DNA from: Paenibacillus hamazuiensis
GTDB lineage: Bacteria; Bacillota; Bacilli; Paenibacillales; NBRC-103111
Assembly: GCF_023276405.1 (NCBI RefSeq)
Contig: NZ_JALRMO010000001.1
Location: 3,906,001-3,970,000, forward strand
Reading direction: 5' to 3'
DNA: 64,000 bases
Under the pieces are notes generated by a model. That model saw only the letters and a list, made by a program, of their open reading frames with translations, did no database searches and was not told where the DNA came from. The translations under genes were made by a program, and so were the position numbers. Positions 1 to 8,190 of the stretch are shown piece by piece. The stretch's first letter is position 1. The number at the start of each line of letters is the position of its first letter.

Positions 1-121
1 ACATCCCGGCAATCTCGTGCTCGGAAGGCATCTGCTCGTTCGCCTTAAATTTGCCGGAGTTCAGCCACTGCATGATCTCCTGCTTCAGTTGTACATATTT
101 GGGAGTCGTCTTATCCGCCAT
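1..121 (-). CDS. GntR-family transcriptional repressor, AraR-like (5' part only)
   Basis: Only the first 40 codons lie in the window; the gene runs off the left edge. The start is the ATG at 121-119, preceded by a good GAGGTG ribosome binding site. The translation begins MADKTTPKYVQLKQEI and continues through a 'GKFKANEQMPSEHEIAGM' stretch. That is the first helix and wing approach of a GntR winged-helix domain, and it resembles the arabinose repressor AraR (PKYxQxKEEIxxWI). The ligand domain is not visible, so the sugar sensed cannot be read. It lies downstream of, and on the same strand as, the ChvE/GguAB-type importer, which fits a pentose or galactose regulator. The GntR call is firm; the AraR assignment is moderate. 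Confidence 0.7.
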   Translation of the reverse strand, partial: MADKTTPKYVQLKQEIMQWLNSGKFKANEQMPSEHEIAGM

Positions 122-231
122 GCCGCACCTCAAAACCCGCATTCGCAATTGTTTTCCATTCATTATACCAGCGGATCACTTGTATGTACATGGCGAATAT
201 GAAATCAGCCTATAACCGTACAAGCTGCAGA
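122..231. other. Short intergenic gap, no gene seen
   Basis: This 110-base stretch separates the importer permease stop from the GntR start. It holds the GntR ribosome binding site. I see no convincing terminator or promoter. Confidence 0.4.
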
Positions 232-1395
232 TCAGTTGGTCTTCGATTTATTGTAAATGTCGAAGCCTACGGCGAGCAGCAGCACCAGCCCTTTGATGCC
301 CTGCTGCCAGTCGATGCCGAGACCGATGAGCGACATCCCGTTGTTCATCACGCCCATGACAAGTCCGCCGATCATCGCACCGACGACCGTCCCGACGCCG
401 CCGGAAGCGGACGCGCCGCCGATAAAGCAGGCGGCAATCGCGTCCAGCTCGAAATTGACGCCGGCTTTCGGCGTCGCCGCATTGAGCCGTGCCGCAAAAA
501 TAATGCCGGACAACGCTGCGAGCACGCCCATATTGACGAATACCCAAAACGTCACCCGCTTTGTTTTGACCCCGGACAAACCCGCCGCCTTCTCGTTTCC
601 GCCAAGCGCGTAAACGTGCCGGCCCATCACAGTTCTGCCCGTCACATACGTATAAATCACAATCAGCAAAAACATCAGAATCAAAATATTCGGAATTCCT
701 TCATAGGTGGCCAGCACGTAAGTAAACACATTAATAATAACGACAAGAGCGAGCAATTTGGCCCAAAACAGCCCGGACGGCATCACTTCAAATTGATAGC
801 TGAGCTGCGCGCTGCGGGTTCTCCATTCGCTGACAATGAGCAGTACCGACAGCACGATGCCGATCAGTATCGTCAGCCCGTGCAGCTCCCCCAAATGAAA
901 CCCGGCCGGAAGGAAGCCGGAGCTGATGCCCTGGAACATTTTCGGATATGGCGCAATCGACTGGCCTTTCAGGACAATCATCGTCAGGCCGCGGAACAGC
1001 AGCATGCCGGCCAGCGTCACGATAAACGAAGGGATGCGGACATACGCGATCCAATATCCCTGCCAGGCCCCGACCAGAGCGCCGATCAGCAGGCAAACGA
1101 TCAGCGCCGGGATGACCGGCATTTTCATCGTGACCATCAAAATGGCGGACACCGCACCGACGAAAGCGGCTACGGAACCGACGGACAAATCGATGTGCCC
1201 TGTAATGATGACCAGCACCATCCCGATCGCCAGCACCAGGATATAGCTGTTTTGCAAAATCAGATTCGTAATATTTAGCGGCTTCAGGAGAATGCCGTCG
1301 GACATTATTTGAAAAAACAGCGAGATGAACACAAGCGCGATGATCATCCCGTATTGACGGATGTTGCTTTTGAATAAATTTGCTATCGTAGCCAT
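232..1395 (-). CDS. gguB: Monosaccharide ABC transporter permease (GguB/MmsB/XylH type)
   Basis: This 387-residue inner-membrane permease belongs to the CUT2 family (BPD_transp_2). It has about eight to ten hydrophobic segments and the family signature region near residues 55-80 (VLVIITGHIDLSVGSVAAF), where the 'GxIDLSVG' motif is conserved in ribose, xylose and multiple-sugar permeases. It begins at an ATG with a GGAGG site nine bases upstream. It starts four bases after the ATPase stop, so translation is probably coupled. The order binding protein, ATPase, permease matches ChvE-GguA-GguB systems, which import arabinose, xylose, galactose or glucose. The exact sugar cannot be read from the sequence. 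Confidence 0.9.
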   Translation of the reverse strand: MATIANLFKSNIRQYGMIIALVFISLFFQIMSDGILLKPLNITNLILQNSYILVLAIGMVLVIITGHIDLSVGSVAAFVGAVSAILMVTMKMPVIPALIVCLLIGALVGAWQGYWIAYVRIPSFIVTLAGMLLFRGLTMIVLKGQSIAPYPKMFQGISSGFLPAGFHLGELHGLTILIGIVLSVLLIVSEWRTRSAQLSYQFEVMPSGLFWAKLLALVVIINVFTYVLATYEGIPNILILMFLLIVIYTYVTGRTVMGRHVYALGGNEKAAGLSGVKTKRVTFWVFVNMGVLAALSGIIFAARLNAATPKAGVNFELDAIAACFIGGASASGGVGTVVGAMIGGLVMGVMNNGMSLIGLGIDWQQGIKGLVLLLAVGFDIYNKSKTN

Positions 1396-1399
1396 ACGA

Positions 1400-2923
1400 C
1401 TAACCTCCGCTTCTGGTCATAAACCTCATGAGCTTTTCCTGCGTGGCCTCCCGGCCGTCTATTTCCCCCGTGATTTTCCCTTCGTTCATCACATAAATCC
1501 GGTCGCACATGCCCAAAATCTCCGGCAGCTCCGACGAGATCATGAGAATGCCCTTGCCCTCCGCCGCCAGCTGCTGAATGATCGTATAAATTTCATATTT
1601 GGCGCCTACATCGATTCCGCGCGTCGGTTCGTCCAGGATGAGCAGCACGGGCTCCGCCAAAATCCATTTGCTTAACACGACCTTTTGCTGGTTGCCGCCG
1701 CTCAGGTTGCCGACCTTCTGCTGAATGCTCGGCGTTTTGATATTGAGCTTTTTCCGGAACGTTTCCGCCTCCGCGATTTCCCGGTTCTCGTCGACCACCG
1801 TACGCTTCGACAATTTGTTCAGGCTGGCCAGCGATATATTGCGCTTCACGTCGTCGATCAAAATCAAGCCGTCGTTTTTGCGGTCCTCCGTCACATAGGC
1901 GATCCCGCGATCGATCGCTTCGCTGATCGAATTCACCTGAATCTCCCTGCCGTCCAGCATCATGCGGCCGGTAATTTTTTTGCCGTACGATTTTCCGAAA
2001 ATGCTGCGGGCCAGCTCCGTTCTCCCGGCTCCCATGAGGCCGGCGATGCCGACGATTTCGCCCTTCCGCACCTTTAGATGAATGTCGTGCAGTACTTTTC
2101 GCTCGGGATGAAGCGGGTGGTATGCCGACCAGCCGCTGATCTCGAACAGGTCGCCCCCTATCTTCGGTTCACGCACCGGATACCTTTGCGTCAGATCGCG
2201 GCCGACCATACCCTTGATGATCCTGTCCTCCGTCACTTCCTTCATATCGAGCGTTTCGATCGTCTTGCCGTCGCGCAAAATCGTTATCGTATCCGCCACT
2301 TTGGAAATTTCGTTCAGCTTGTGGGAAATGAGGATCGACGCAATGCCCTGCTTTTTGAATTCCAGCAGCAGCTTGAGCAAATTTTCGCTGTCTTCTTCAT
2401 TTAAGGCGGCGGTCGGCTCGTCGAGAATGAGCAGCTTCACCTCTTTGGCCAGCGCCTTGGCGATTTCGACCAGCTGCTGCTTGCCGACCCCGAGATTCGT
2501 AATCAATGTGTCAGGCGACTCGTTCAAGCCGACCTTGGCCAGCAGCTGCTTCGTCTGAACCATTGTGCGGTTCCAATTGATAATGCCTCTTCGGGCGCGT
2601 TCGTTGCCGAGAAATATATTTTCCGCAATCGATAAATACGGGATCAGCGCCAGCTCCTGATGAATGATCACGATGCCGCGCTGCTCGCTCATCTTGACGT
2701 CCTTGAACCGGCAAGCCTCGCCCTCGAACAAAATGTCCCCTTCGTACGTCCCGTAAGGGTAAACGCCGCTCAGCACCTTCATCAATGTCGATTTGCCCGC
2801 CCCGTTTTCCCCCATCAGCGCATGTATTTCGCCTTCCTTGACCTTCAAATTGACGTTTTCCAGCGCTTTGACGCCCGGAAACGTTTTGGTTATGTTCGCC
2901 ATCTCCAAAATGACCTTCGCCAT
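1400..2923 (-). CDS. gguA: Monosaccharide ABC transporter ATPase, two nucleotide-binding domains (GguA/MmsA type)
   Basis: This 507-residue protein has two fused ABC ATPase domains, as usual for CUT2 sugar importers. The first Walker A (GENGAGKST) is at about residues 38-46. The second domain has the degenerate P-loop GLMGAGRTE typical of this family. Signature motifs include LSGGNQQK near residue 410, followed by a [13 protein letters not shown] Walker B. It energises uptake through the permease immediately downstream. The ribosome binding site is weak (GGTGATCGC before ATG), which may lower its yield relative to the binding protein. A strong hairpin lies in the 270-base gap between it and the binding-protein gene upstream. 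Confidence 0.93.
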   Translation of the reverse strand: MAKVILEMANITKTFPGVKALENVNLKVKEGEIHALMGENGAGKSTLMKVLSGVYPYGTYEGDILFEGEACRFKDVKMSEQRGIVIIHQELALIPYLSIAENIFLGNERARRGIINWNRTMVQTKQLLAKVGLNESPDTLITNLGVGKQQLVEIAKALAKEVKLLILDEPTAALNEEDSENLLKLLLEFKKQGIASILISHKLNEISKVADTITILRDGKTIETLDMKEVTEDRIIKGMVGRDLTQRYPVREPKIGGDLFEISGWSAYHPLHPERKVLHDIHLKVRKGEIVGIAGLMGAGRTELARSIFGKSYGKKITGRMMLDGREIQVNSISEAIDRGIAYVTEDRKNDGLILIDDVKRNISLASLNKLSKRTVVDENREIAEAETFRKKLNIKTPSIQQKVGNLSGGNQQKVVLSKWILAEPVLLILDEPTRGIDVGAKYEIYTIIQQLAAEGKGILMISSELPEILGMCDRIYVMNEGKITGEIDGREATQEKLMRFMTRSGG

Positions 2924-2950
2924 GCGATCACCGAGCTTTCATAATGTAAT

Positions 2951-3002
2951 AAATGATTTAGTGACGGCCCGCAAGGCAGAGCGGCCCATCACTAAATCAT
3001 TT
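2951..3002 (-). repeat. Intercistronic stem-loop after the sugar-binding-protein gene
   Basis: A perfect 14-base inverted repeat (AAATGATTTAGTGA at 2951-2964 and its complement at 2989-3002) encloses a GC-rich loop with further GGCC pairing. It sits between the binding-protein stop and the ATPase start. Hairpins here commonly protect the upstream message or cause partial termination, so that binding protein exceeds ATPase. There is no clear T-run on the transcribed strand, so stabilisation is more likely than termination. Confidence 0.75.
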
Positions 3003-3039
3003 CATCTGAAAATCTGGTGAATAACTGCTCGCTTCGGGT

Positions 3040-3151
3040 GCGGATCGTTCCTCCGATCGCTCTTGCCCTCGGATTTCTTTATTAAACCGCTATTCAGCGG
3101 TGGAATCCGAGGACAAAGGCGACCGCTTGCGCTTCTCCGAAACGATTCCGC
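3040..3151. repeat. Large imperfect palindrome in the binding protein-ATPase gap
   Basis: A second structure occupies the same gap. The arms CCTCGGATT (3067-3075) and AATCCGAGG (3104-3112) pair perfectly around an inner hairpin CCGCT-ATTC-AGCGG (3087-3100). Weaker complementarity extends outward to GCGGATCG (3040) and CGATTCCGC (3151). The whole looks like one long imperfect hairpin, possibly a decayed non-autonomous repeat. Confidence 0.55.
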
Positions 3152-3193
3152 CCCTCTCCGCTAATGATTCACCGGACTTCCGATCACGGACTG

Positions 3194-4330
3194 TTATTTG
3201 CCGAGCTGCTCTTTCTTGTAGTAGCCGCTGCCGACGAGCACCTGCTCGTAGTTGGATTTGTCTACGGAGACCGGCTCCAGCAGGTAGGACGGAACGACCT
3301 TCACGCCGTTGTTGTACGTTTTTTCGTCGTTGACCTCGGCCTTCTGACCCTTCAGCACGCTGTCGGCCATTTGCACGGCTTTTTTCGCCAGCTCGCGGGT
3401 GTCTTTAAACACCGTTTGCGTCTGCTCGCCGGCGATGATCGATTTGACGGAGGCCAGCTCCGCATCTTGGCCGGTAATGACCGGAAGAGGCTTGCTCGGG
3501 TCTTTGCCGTAGCCGACTCCCTTCAGCGAGGACAGGATGCCGATGCTGATTCCGTCGTAAGGCGACAGAACCGCATCCACCTTATCCTTCGCATAGTTCG
3601 CGCTCAGCAGATTGTCCATTCTCGCCTGAGCGGTGGCTCCGTCCCAGCGCAGCGTGGCGACCTGCTCCATCTTCGTCTGCTTGCTGCGGACGACCAGCTT
3701 GCCGCTGTCGATGTAAGGCTTCAGGACCGACATGGCGCCGTCGAAGAAGAAATAAGCGTTATTGTCGTCCGGGGAGCCGGCGAACAGCTCGATGTTGAAC
3801 GGGCCTTTGCCGTCCTTCAGGCCGAGCGCCTTTTCGATATAGGAGGCCTGCAGCACGCCGACCTTGAAGTTATCGAACGTCGCATAGTAGCTGACGTTTT
3901 CCGTTTTTTTGATAAGCCGGTCATAGGCGATGACCGGAATTTTCGCGGCGGCCGCTTTTTTCAGCACATCCGTCAGCGACTCCCCGTCGATCGGAGCGAT
4001 GACGAGCACGTTAGCGCCCTTCGTGATCATGTTCTCGATTTGCGACACCTGGTTTTCGATGACGTCCTCGGCGTACTGAAGATCTGTCTTGTACCCGAGC
4101 TTTTCGAACTCTTTGACCATGTTCGAGCCGTCGCTTACCCAGCGTTCCGACGATTTGGTCGGCATCGAGATGCCTACCTTTTTGCCGTCCGACTTCGTTT
4201 CGGTTTTCGCCTCCGTTTTGTTCTCCGTCGCTGCGCCGCCCTGAGCCTCGTTTTTCGTCGCACCGCCGCCGCAGGCCGTTACGCCGACGGCAAATGCAAG
4301 TGCAAGCAGCATCGTTACCGCTTTTTTCAT
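3194..4330 (-). CDS. chvE: Sugar-binding lipoprotein of a monosaccharide ABC importer (ChvE type)
   Basis: This 378-residue periplasmic-binding-protein-fold lipoprotein delivers a monosaccharide to the GguA/GguB-type transporter. The start chosen is the ATG at 4330, which has a GAGAGGGG site about eight bases upstream; a longer frame exists but lacks a site. The N-terminus [13 protein letters not shown]...VTAC is a lipoprotein signal with a VTAC lipobox, followed by a Ser/Thr/Lys-rich linker. The mature part has the [14 protein letters not shown] strand and the PVITGQDAE segment typical of ChvE/MmsA-partner proteins. It is the first gene of a three-gene leftward operon. An upstream TATATT-type -10 without a recognisable -35 suggests that it needs an activator, perhaps the YesN-type regulator at 8.2 kb. 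Confidence 0.9.
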   Translation of the reverse strand: MKKAVTMLLALAFAVGVTACGGGATKNEAQGGAATENKTEAKTETKSDGKKVGISMPTKSSERWVSDGSNMVKEFEKLGYKTDLQYAEDVIENQVSQIENMITKGANVLVIAPIDGESLTDVLKKAAAAKIPVIAYDRLIKKTENVSYYATFDNFKVGVLQASYIEKALGLKDGKGPFNIELFAGSPDDNNAYFFFDGAMSVLKPYIDSGKLVVRSKQTKMEQVATLRWDGATAQARMDNLLSANYAKDKVDAVLSPYDGISIGILSSLKGVGYGKDPSKPLPVITGQDAELASVKSIIAGEQTQTVFKDTRELAKKAVQMADSVLKGQKAEVNDEKTYNNGVKVVPSYLLEPVSVDKSNYEQVLVGSGYYKKEQLGK

Positions 4331-4522
4331 TTCCGCTTCCCCTCTCGTTTCCTTCAAAGTGTTGTTCGTTTTGACAAGATGAATATATCACCCGCCCGCT
4401 CGGGCCGTCTTTTTAACGGTTTAACCTTTTTTATAAAAAAACAACTAAAATCGGGAAGCCCCTCTATTATGGTCAACCGGACAACCGACTTCACGATATT
4501 TCCTTCGATAACGACTCTATAT
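4331..4522. promoter_or_regulatory. Upstream region of the importer operon
   Basis: This is the divergent region between the importer and the rightward copper-amine-oxidase-domain gene. On the minus strand a GATATATTC sequence (about 4381-4389) could be a -10. There is no good -35 at 17 bases. A GGTTAAACC palindrome at 4418-4426 and AT-rich tracts lie just upstream and could be an activator site. This assignment is tentative. Confidence 0.35.
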
Positions 4523-4556
4523 ATGGCAGAAGATGTCGTATTACCCTATCTATAAT
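4523..4556 (+). promoter_or_regulatory. Promoter with phased ATGTC boxes for the gene at 4618
   Basis: A perfect TATAAT -10 lies at 4551-4556. Thirteen bases upstream is ATGTC (4533-4537), and exactly ten bases before that is ATGGC (4523-4527). No canonical -35 is present. The same spacing (ATGTC, 13 bases, TATAAT, with a shared TATTA-CCC spacer) occurs upstream of the paralogue at 7842. A common activator, or an activator-like contact replacing the -35, is the likely explanation. Confidence 0.55.
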
Positions 4557-4617
4557 CAACCTGTCATGTCTAATGATCCGAAACATTCGGCCCAAAAAGA
4601 ATCAAGAGGAGAGGGTA

Positions 4618-5859
4618 ATGCAAATGAACCATGTAAGCTCTATCGCATTTCGTCGGGTTACAAGCTTGGTATTGGCGGGCGGCCTCGCCATTTCCGGAAC
4701 AACGCCGGTTGTGGAAGCCGCCGCTCCGGGGTTAGGTACGATCATCCCTTCAGGCCAGCCGGCCCCCGTCTTATTGCCGGAATCCAACGCGGAAGGTCCC
4801 GTTATTCGCGTCCTGTTCAACGGTCAAGAGCTGCAATTTGATGAGGTCCAGCCTGTTTTAAAAGACGGCTCCACGCTGGTACCTTTCCGGAAGCTGTTTG
4901 AAACGCTCGGCTTCTCGGTAAGCTGGAAAGACGACGCTCGGCAGGCGGTTGGTACCAAGGATGGTCTGAACATCCAATTGACGATTAACAGCACTACCGC
5001 AGCCGTAAATGATAAGAGTGTGCCATTGGAAGTTCCCGCTCAAATGATTGAAGGACATACGATGGTCCCGCTGCGCTTTGTGGCGGAGAACAGCGGGTAT
5101 CAGGTATCGTTTGAGCAGGCAAACCATACGGCAACGATCCGGATTGAACAAGGCGTTGCAGGATCGGCTCAGCCTCCGAAGCAGCCTCAGGCCCAAGAAG
5201 CGGCAGAGCCTTACGTCGTCAAAGGATATGTGCGTGACGCAGCGGGCAATCCGCTATCCGGCGTTTCGGTCTATGCCGACAATACCTTACTTTACGACAG
5301 CAGCATTTTGGGGGTCACGGACGATAACGGATACTACCGGCTGGAGCTGCCGGCCATAGCCACGACTTGGAGGATGACCGGCGAATTCTCGATGGAAGTT
5401 GGCGGCAAAACCTATGATTTCGATTTGATCGCTGACGGGGACCGGCCGTTTGCGGGAAATACAGGGGCGATTCGAAATTTTACATGGAAAAACGATCTCG
5501 GGTACATTTACGTCTACCCCGATCACTTTTCCTTCGAAGACGGCCTGCCGCAGTTCAATCTGACCGATTTGGAATTGACGTTGGAGCCTGTTGGCCCGAT
5601 GATTGGCGGCAGTGCCGGTCAAAAGATCGTAAAACGCTGCGGACCGATGGAGGTTGCAGGGGAAGGGATAGACAAAATCCCGCTCGGCCGTTATAAGGCT
5701 ACTGCAAGATGGCTGCCGAGCGGCAGCAAGCCTATCCCTATGCTGATCAAAATCGAAGGCGAGGGGAAATTTGCGGAGTCGGTTGAATTTGATTTCAGCA
5801 AACGCAGAGGAATCCTTAGCCATGACTATATGATGGAGCTTCAGGTTCAGCACCCATAG
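4618..5859 (+). CDS. Secreted protein: copper-amine-oxidase N-terminal domain plus carboxypeptidase-regulatory-like domain
   Basis: This is a 413-residue exported protein. The ATG at 4618 follows GAGGAGAGGG; an earlier in-frame ATG has no site. A signal peptide covers about residues 1-35, ending near VVEAAA. Residues about 60-180 form a copper_amine_oxidN1 domain (DGSTLVPFRKLFETLGF and MVPLRFVAENSGYQV are its two halves). This is a cell-surface module common in Paenibacillus and not an oxidase. Residues about 200-270 look like a carboxypeptidase-regulatory beta-sandwich (VVKGYVRDAAGNPLSGV...GYYRLELP). The rest is beta-rich and of unknown role. It is a clear paralogue of the convergent gene 5950-7842 and shares its promoter architecture. 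The function is unknown, probably in the cell envelope. Confidence 0.85.
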   Translation: MQMNHVSSIAFRRVTSLVLAGGLAISGTTPVVEAAAPGLGTIIPSGQPAPVLLPESNAEGPVIRVLFNGQELQFDEVQPVLKDGSTLVPFRKLFETLGFSVSWKDDARQAVGTKDGLNIQLTINSTTAAVNDKSVPLEVPAQMIEGHTMVPLRFVAENSGYQVSFEQANHTATIRIEQGVAGSAQPPKQPQAQEAAEPYVVKGYVRDAAGNPLSGVSVYADNTLLYDSSILGVTDDNGYYRLELPAIATTWRMTGEFSMEVGGKTYDFDLIADGDRPFAGNTGAIRNFTWKNDLGYIYVYPDHFSFEDGLPQFNLTDLELTLEPVGPMIGGSAGQKIVKRCGPMEVAGEGIDKIPLGRYKATARWLPSGSKPIPMLIKIEGEGKFAESVEFDFSKRRGILSHDYMMELQVQHP

Positions 5860-5896
5860 GATTCCACTGTAACATCTCTAAGTTACACGGTGTGGC

Positions 5897-5942
5897 AACA
5901 AGACCTTAACCGGCTGTCCGGTAAGGTCTTGTTCTTTTTTCC
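5897..5942 (+). terminator. Rho-independent terminator
   Basis: The stem AACAAGACCTTAACCGG pairs with CCGGTAAGGTCTTGTT around a short CTGT loop and is followed by CTTTTTT. It lies 38 bases after the stop of the rightward gene. The minus strand lacks a matching T-run, so it serves mainly the plus-strand gene. Confidence 0.9.
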
Positions 5943-5949
5943 ACTTTGG

Positions 5950-7842
5950 TTAAACACGGATTTCAAACTCTTTTTTATAATTGACGGGATCGGGCACGTT
6001 TTGTTGTCCCCCGAATTCAAACTCGACGGATTCGGCAAAGGCACCCGTTTTGTTGAGCCGGATCAGCATCGGGATCGGGTCATGACCGGGCGGCAGCCAG
6101 CGGACGGAAGCTTTGTAGCGTGCAAGCGGCAGTTGATCCACCCCGATTACATCGTTAATCCGACCGAGGCGCTTGACGATCGGCTTGGAGTAGCTTCCAT
6201 CCAACGGGATGAGCGTAAGCTCCACATCCTCAACATGAAACTCGGGCTGATCGTCTTTAAAAGAGAAGTAATGAGGATATACATATAAGTACCCGTCTTT
6301 ATTTTGCCAGGTGACGTGACGGACCGCTCCGGTATTCCCGGCGAAGGGCACATCTCCGTCCGCATACAAATTGTAGCTGAAGCTGCTGCTGCCAACAACC
6401 TTCGTAAAGTTGACATTTAACCGCCAAGTCGTGGCAACCTGCGGCAGCTCGAGACGATAGTATCCGGCTTCATCGGTCACGCCGAGGATATTACTGTCGG
6501 GCGTAAATGTATTATCCACTTGTACTCTGGCTCCGGCTATAGGGTTCCCTTCGGAGTCGCGCACATAGCCCTTCACTACATAGGGCTCGACAGTCATATC
6601 CTGTGTTGGCTGCGGAGTCGTCGGCTGAGGCGTTCCGGGGGCCGGTCTCGGGGCTTGCGCCGCCTCTTCGACCCGAATCGTCACAATGCCGTTCGCGCTC
6701 GAGTACGTCACATTATGACCGCTGTTCTCGGCCACAAAGCGCAAAGGAACCATCGTATGTCCGGAAATGATTTGGGCCGGTACGCTTAATGCCGTCTCTT
6801 GGCCGTTCACTTTGGCGGTCTGGCTGTCGATCGTCAGTTCGATGGTAAGGCCGTCTTTCGTTCCGATCGCTTGTCGAACCCCTTCATTTTCCTTCCACGT
6901 CACAGTAAAACCCAGCGCTTCGAACAGCTTGCGGAAAGGGACGAGCGTCGAACCGTCCTTCAGCAGCGGCTGCGCTTCGTCAAACTGAACCTTTTGCCCT
7001 TTGATATAAACGCGAATCTCCGGTCCCTCCGAAGGTACCGGGGTCGTCGGTTGAGACGAAGGCGGCGGCACAGCCGGCCCTGAGCCCGGAGGCGGCGTGC
7101 TTGGGCTGCTGGGCACCGTCGGCGTGCTTGGGCTCGGCGTGCTTGGGACCGGCGTACTTGGTGCGGACGGAGTGCTTGGGGCCGGCGCACTTGGTGTGGA
7201 CGGCGTGCTCGGGCTCGGCGCACTAGGTGTTGTCGGCGCGTTTGAGGCGCCTTCGGCGATCATCGGCTTCTTGTATTTGATCGGCTTGGAGGCAACCGTC
7301 CCTTCCGGGGTTTCGATCTCGAGAACGAAGTATTGCGACTCTGTGATGGAGCCTTTGTGTCCGTTATTGCTGGCATATAGATCGAACACAAGATCACCTT
7401 CGAATTCGCCGACCGGCTCATTTACATCGTCCCGAAAGCCGGGATTAATGATTTCGCTTTCCACCTTAGTACCGGTTTCGGTCGTAACGGTCTTGTTCTG
7501 CACGATTCCGAGCAGCCAGCCGGCCGTAAGGCGGTTCGTTCGCCATATCCCCTTGGATGCATCCTTGCCGTATTCGTTCGTCGTGCGCAGGACGACGGAA
7601 CGGATCACCGTTTTGTTTTGCAATTGGAGCTTTAATTGGAAATGGCCGTCCTTATAGCCCTCCGGCTTGAAAAAATCCGATCCGACAAGATCGGAAGCCG
7701 TGTCCAGCAGGCTGAATTCCTTAATCTCCACCCCCGGCGGCTTGGATTCTCCGAAACCGAATGCTAGCTGAGAAAAGGCTAAACCTCCGGTTAAGACAAG
7801 ACCAAGCACCTTCATACGAACGTTTACATGACGCTTAAACAT
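5950..7842 (-). CDS. Secreted protein with Pro/Ser/Thr linker, copper-amine-oxidase N-terminal domain and regulatory-like domain
   Basis: This is a 630-residue exported paralogue of the protein at 4618-5859. It starts at an ATG preceded by CAAGGAGGAA and has a signal peptide ending near LAFG. An extra N-terminal domain of about 160 residues, absent from the paralogue, is followed by a linker of about 65 residues built of SPSTPSAP-type repeats. Next come the copper_amine_oxidN1 domain (DGSTLVPFRKLFEALGF, MVPLRFVAENSG) and the regulatory-like beta-sandwich (EPYVVKGYVRDSEGNPIAG, GYYRLELP). The C-terminal half is closely similar to the paralogue along its whole length. The linker DNA is a Pro/Ser/Thr minisatellite at about 7085-7240, likely to vary in copy number. 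The function is unknown, probably at the cell surface. Confidence 0.85.
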   Translation of the reverse strand: MFKRHVNVRMKVLGLVLTGGLAFSQLAFGFGESKPPGVEIKEFSLLDTASDLVGSDFFKPEGYKDGHFQLKLQLQNKTVIRSVVLRTTNEYGKDASKGIWRTNRLTAGWLLGIVQNKTVTTETGTKVESEIINPGFRDDVNEPVGEFEGDLVFDLYASNNGHKGSITESQYFVLEIETPEGTVASKPIKYKKPMIAEGASNAPTTPSAPSPSTPSTPSAPAPSTPSAPSTPVPSTPSPSTPTVPSSPSTPPPGSGPAVPPPSSQPTTPVPSEGPEIRVYIKGQKVQFDEAQPLLKDGSTLVPFRKLFEALGFTVTWKENEGVRQAIGTKDGLTIELTIDSQTAKVNGQETALSVPAQIISGHTMVPLRFVAENSGHNVTYSSANGIVTIRVEEAAQAPRPAPGTPQPTTPQPTQDMTVEPYVVKGYVRDSEGNPIAGARVQVDNTFTPDSNILGVTDEAGYYRLELPQVATTWRLNVNFTKVVGSSSFSYNLYADGDVPFAGNTGAVRHVTWQNKDGYLYVYPHYFSFKDDQPEFHVEDVELTLIPLDGSYSKPIVKRLGRINDVIGVDQLPLARYKASVRWLPPGHDPIPMLIRLNKTGAFAESVEFEFGGQQNVPDPVNYKKEFEIRV

Positions 7843-7946
7843 CTCTTGAGTTCCTCCTTGGTAACGGTGTTTAAAGCTCTTCCGGCAGAACCGGCCGAAT
7901 GCGGACCGAGTCTCCTTATGATCTGCGGCTATTTACAGATACGCCC

Positions 7947-8001
7947 ATTATAGACGGGTTAATATGACATCTATTGACATAAATGAGTTCATTATCGACA
8001 T
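7947..8001 (-). promoter_or_regulatory. Promoter with three phased ATGTC boxes for the gene ending at 7842
   Basis: On the minus strand TATAAT occupies 7952-7947. ATGTC boxes lie at 7970-7966, 7980-7976 and 8001-7997, with offsets of 10 and 21 bases, so on one face of the helix. The box nearest the -10 is 13 bases from it, exactly as upstream of the paralogue at 4618. No good -35 is present. Confidence 0.6.
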
Positions 8002-8040
8002 AGCACAATTTATTGGTCGACGTTAGGCTCACGAAGGCAA

Positions 8041-8084
8041 AAAAAGCGCTAGTTTAACGTGTAAAAGTTAAACCGGCGCTTTTT
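8041..8084. terminator. Bidirectional terminator-like stem-loop
   Basis: AAAAAGCGC pairs with GCGCTTTTT, and the inner GTTTAAC/GTTAAAC arms extend the stem. A-runs and T-runs flank it on both sides, so it can act on either strand. It is the second hairpin downstream of the sensor operon. Confidence 0.8.
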
Positions 8085-8141
8085 ATTTTACGAACGGTGG
8101 ATTTGTTGGTGGCGCTCCGCCTATAACGGATGACAAAGGAA

Positions 8142-8177
8142 ACATCCCGCATTCGCTCACGGGCGGATGCGGGATGT
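8142..8177 (-). terminator. Terminator of the sensor operon
   Basis: The 15-base arms ACATCCCGCATTCGC and GCGGATGCGGGATGT lie just after the response-regulator stop. On the minus strand the stem is followed by TTTCCTTTG, a modest T-rich tail. Confidence 0.7.
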
Positions 8178-8190
8178 CAGGGAAGGCGCG

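Noticed and set aside
3164-4555. Long plus-strand frame opposite the ChvE-type gene
   Set aside because: It is the antisense shadow of a clear lipoprotein gene, with no ribosome binding site and no domain.
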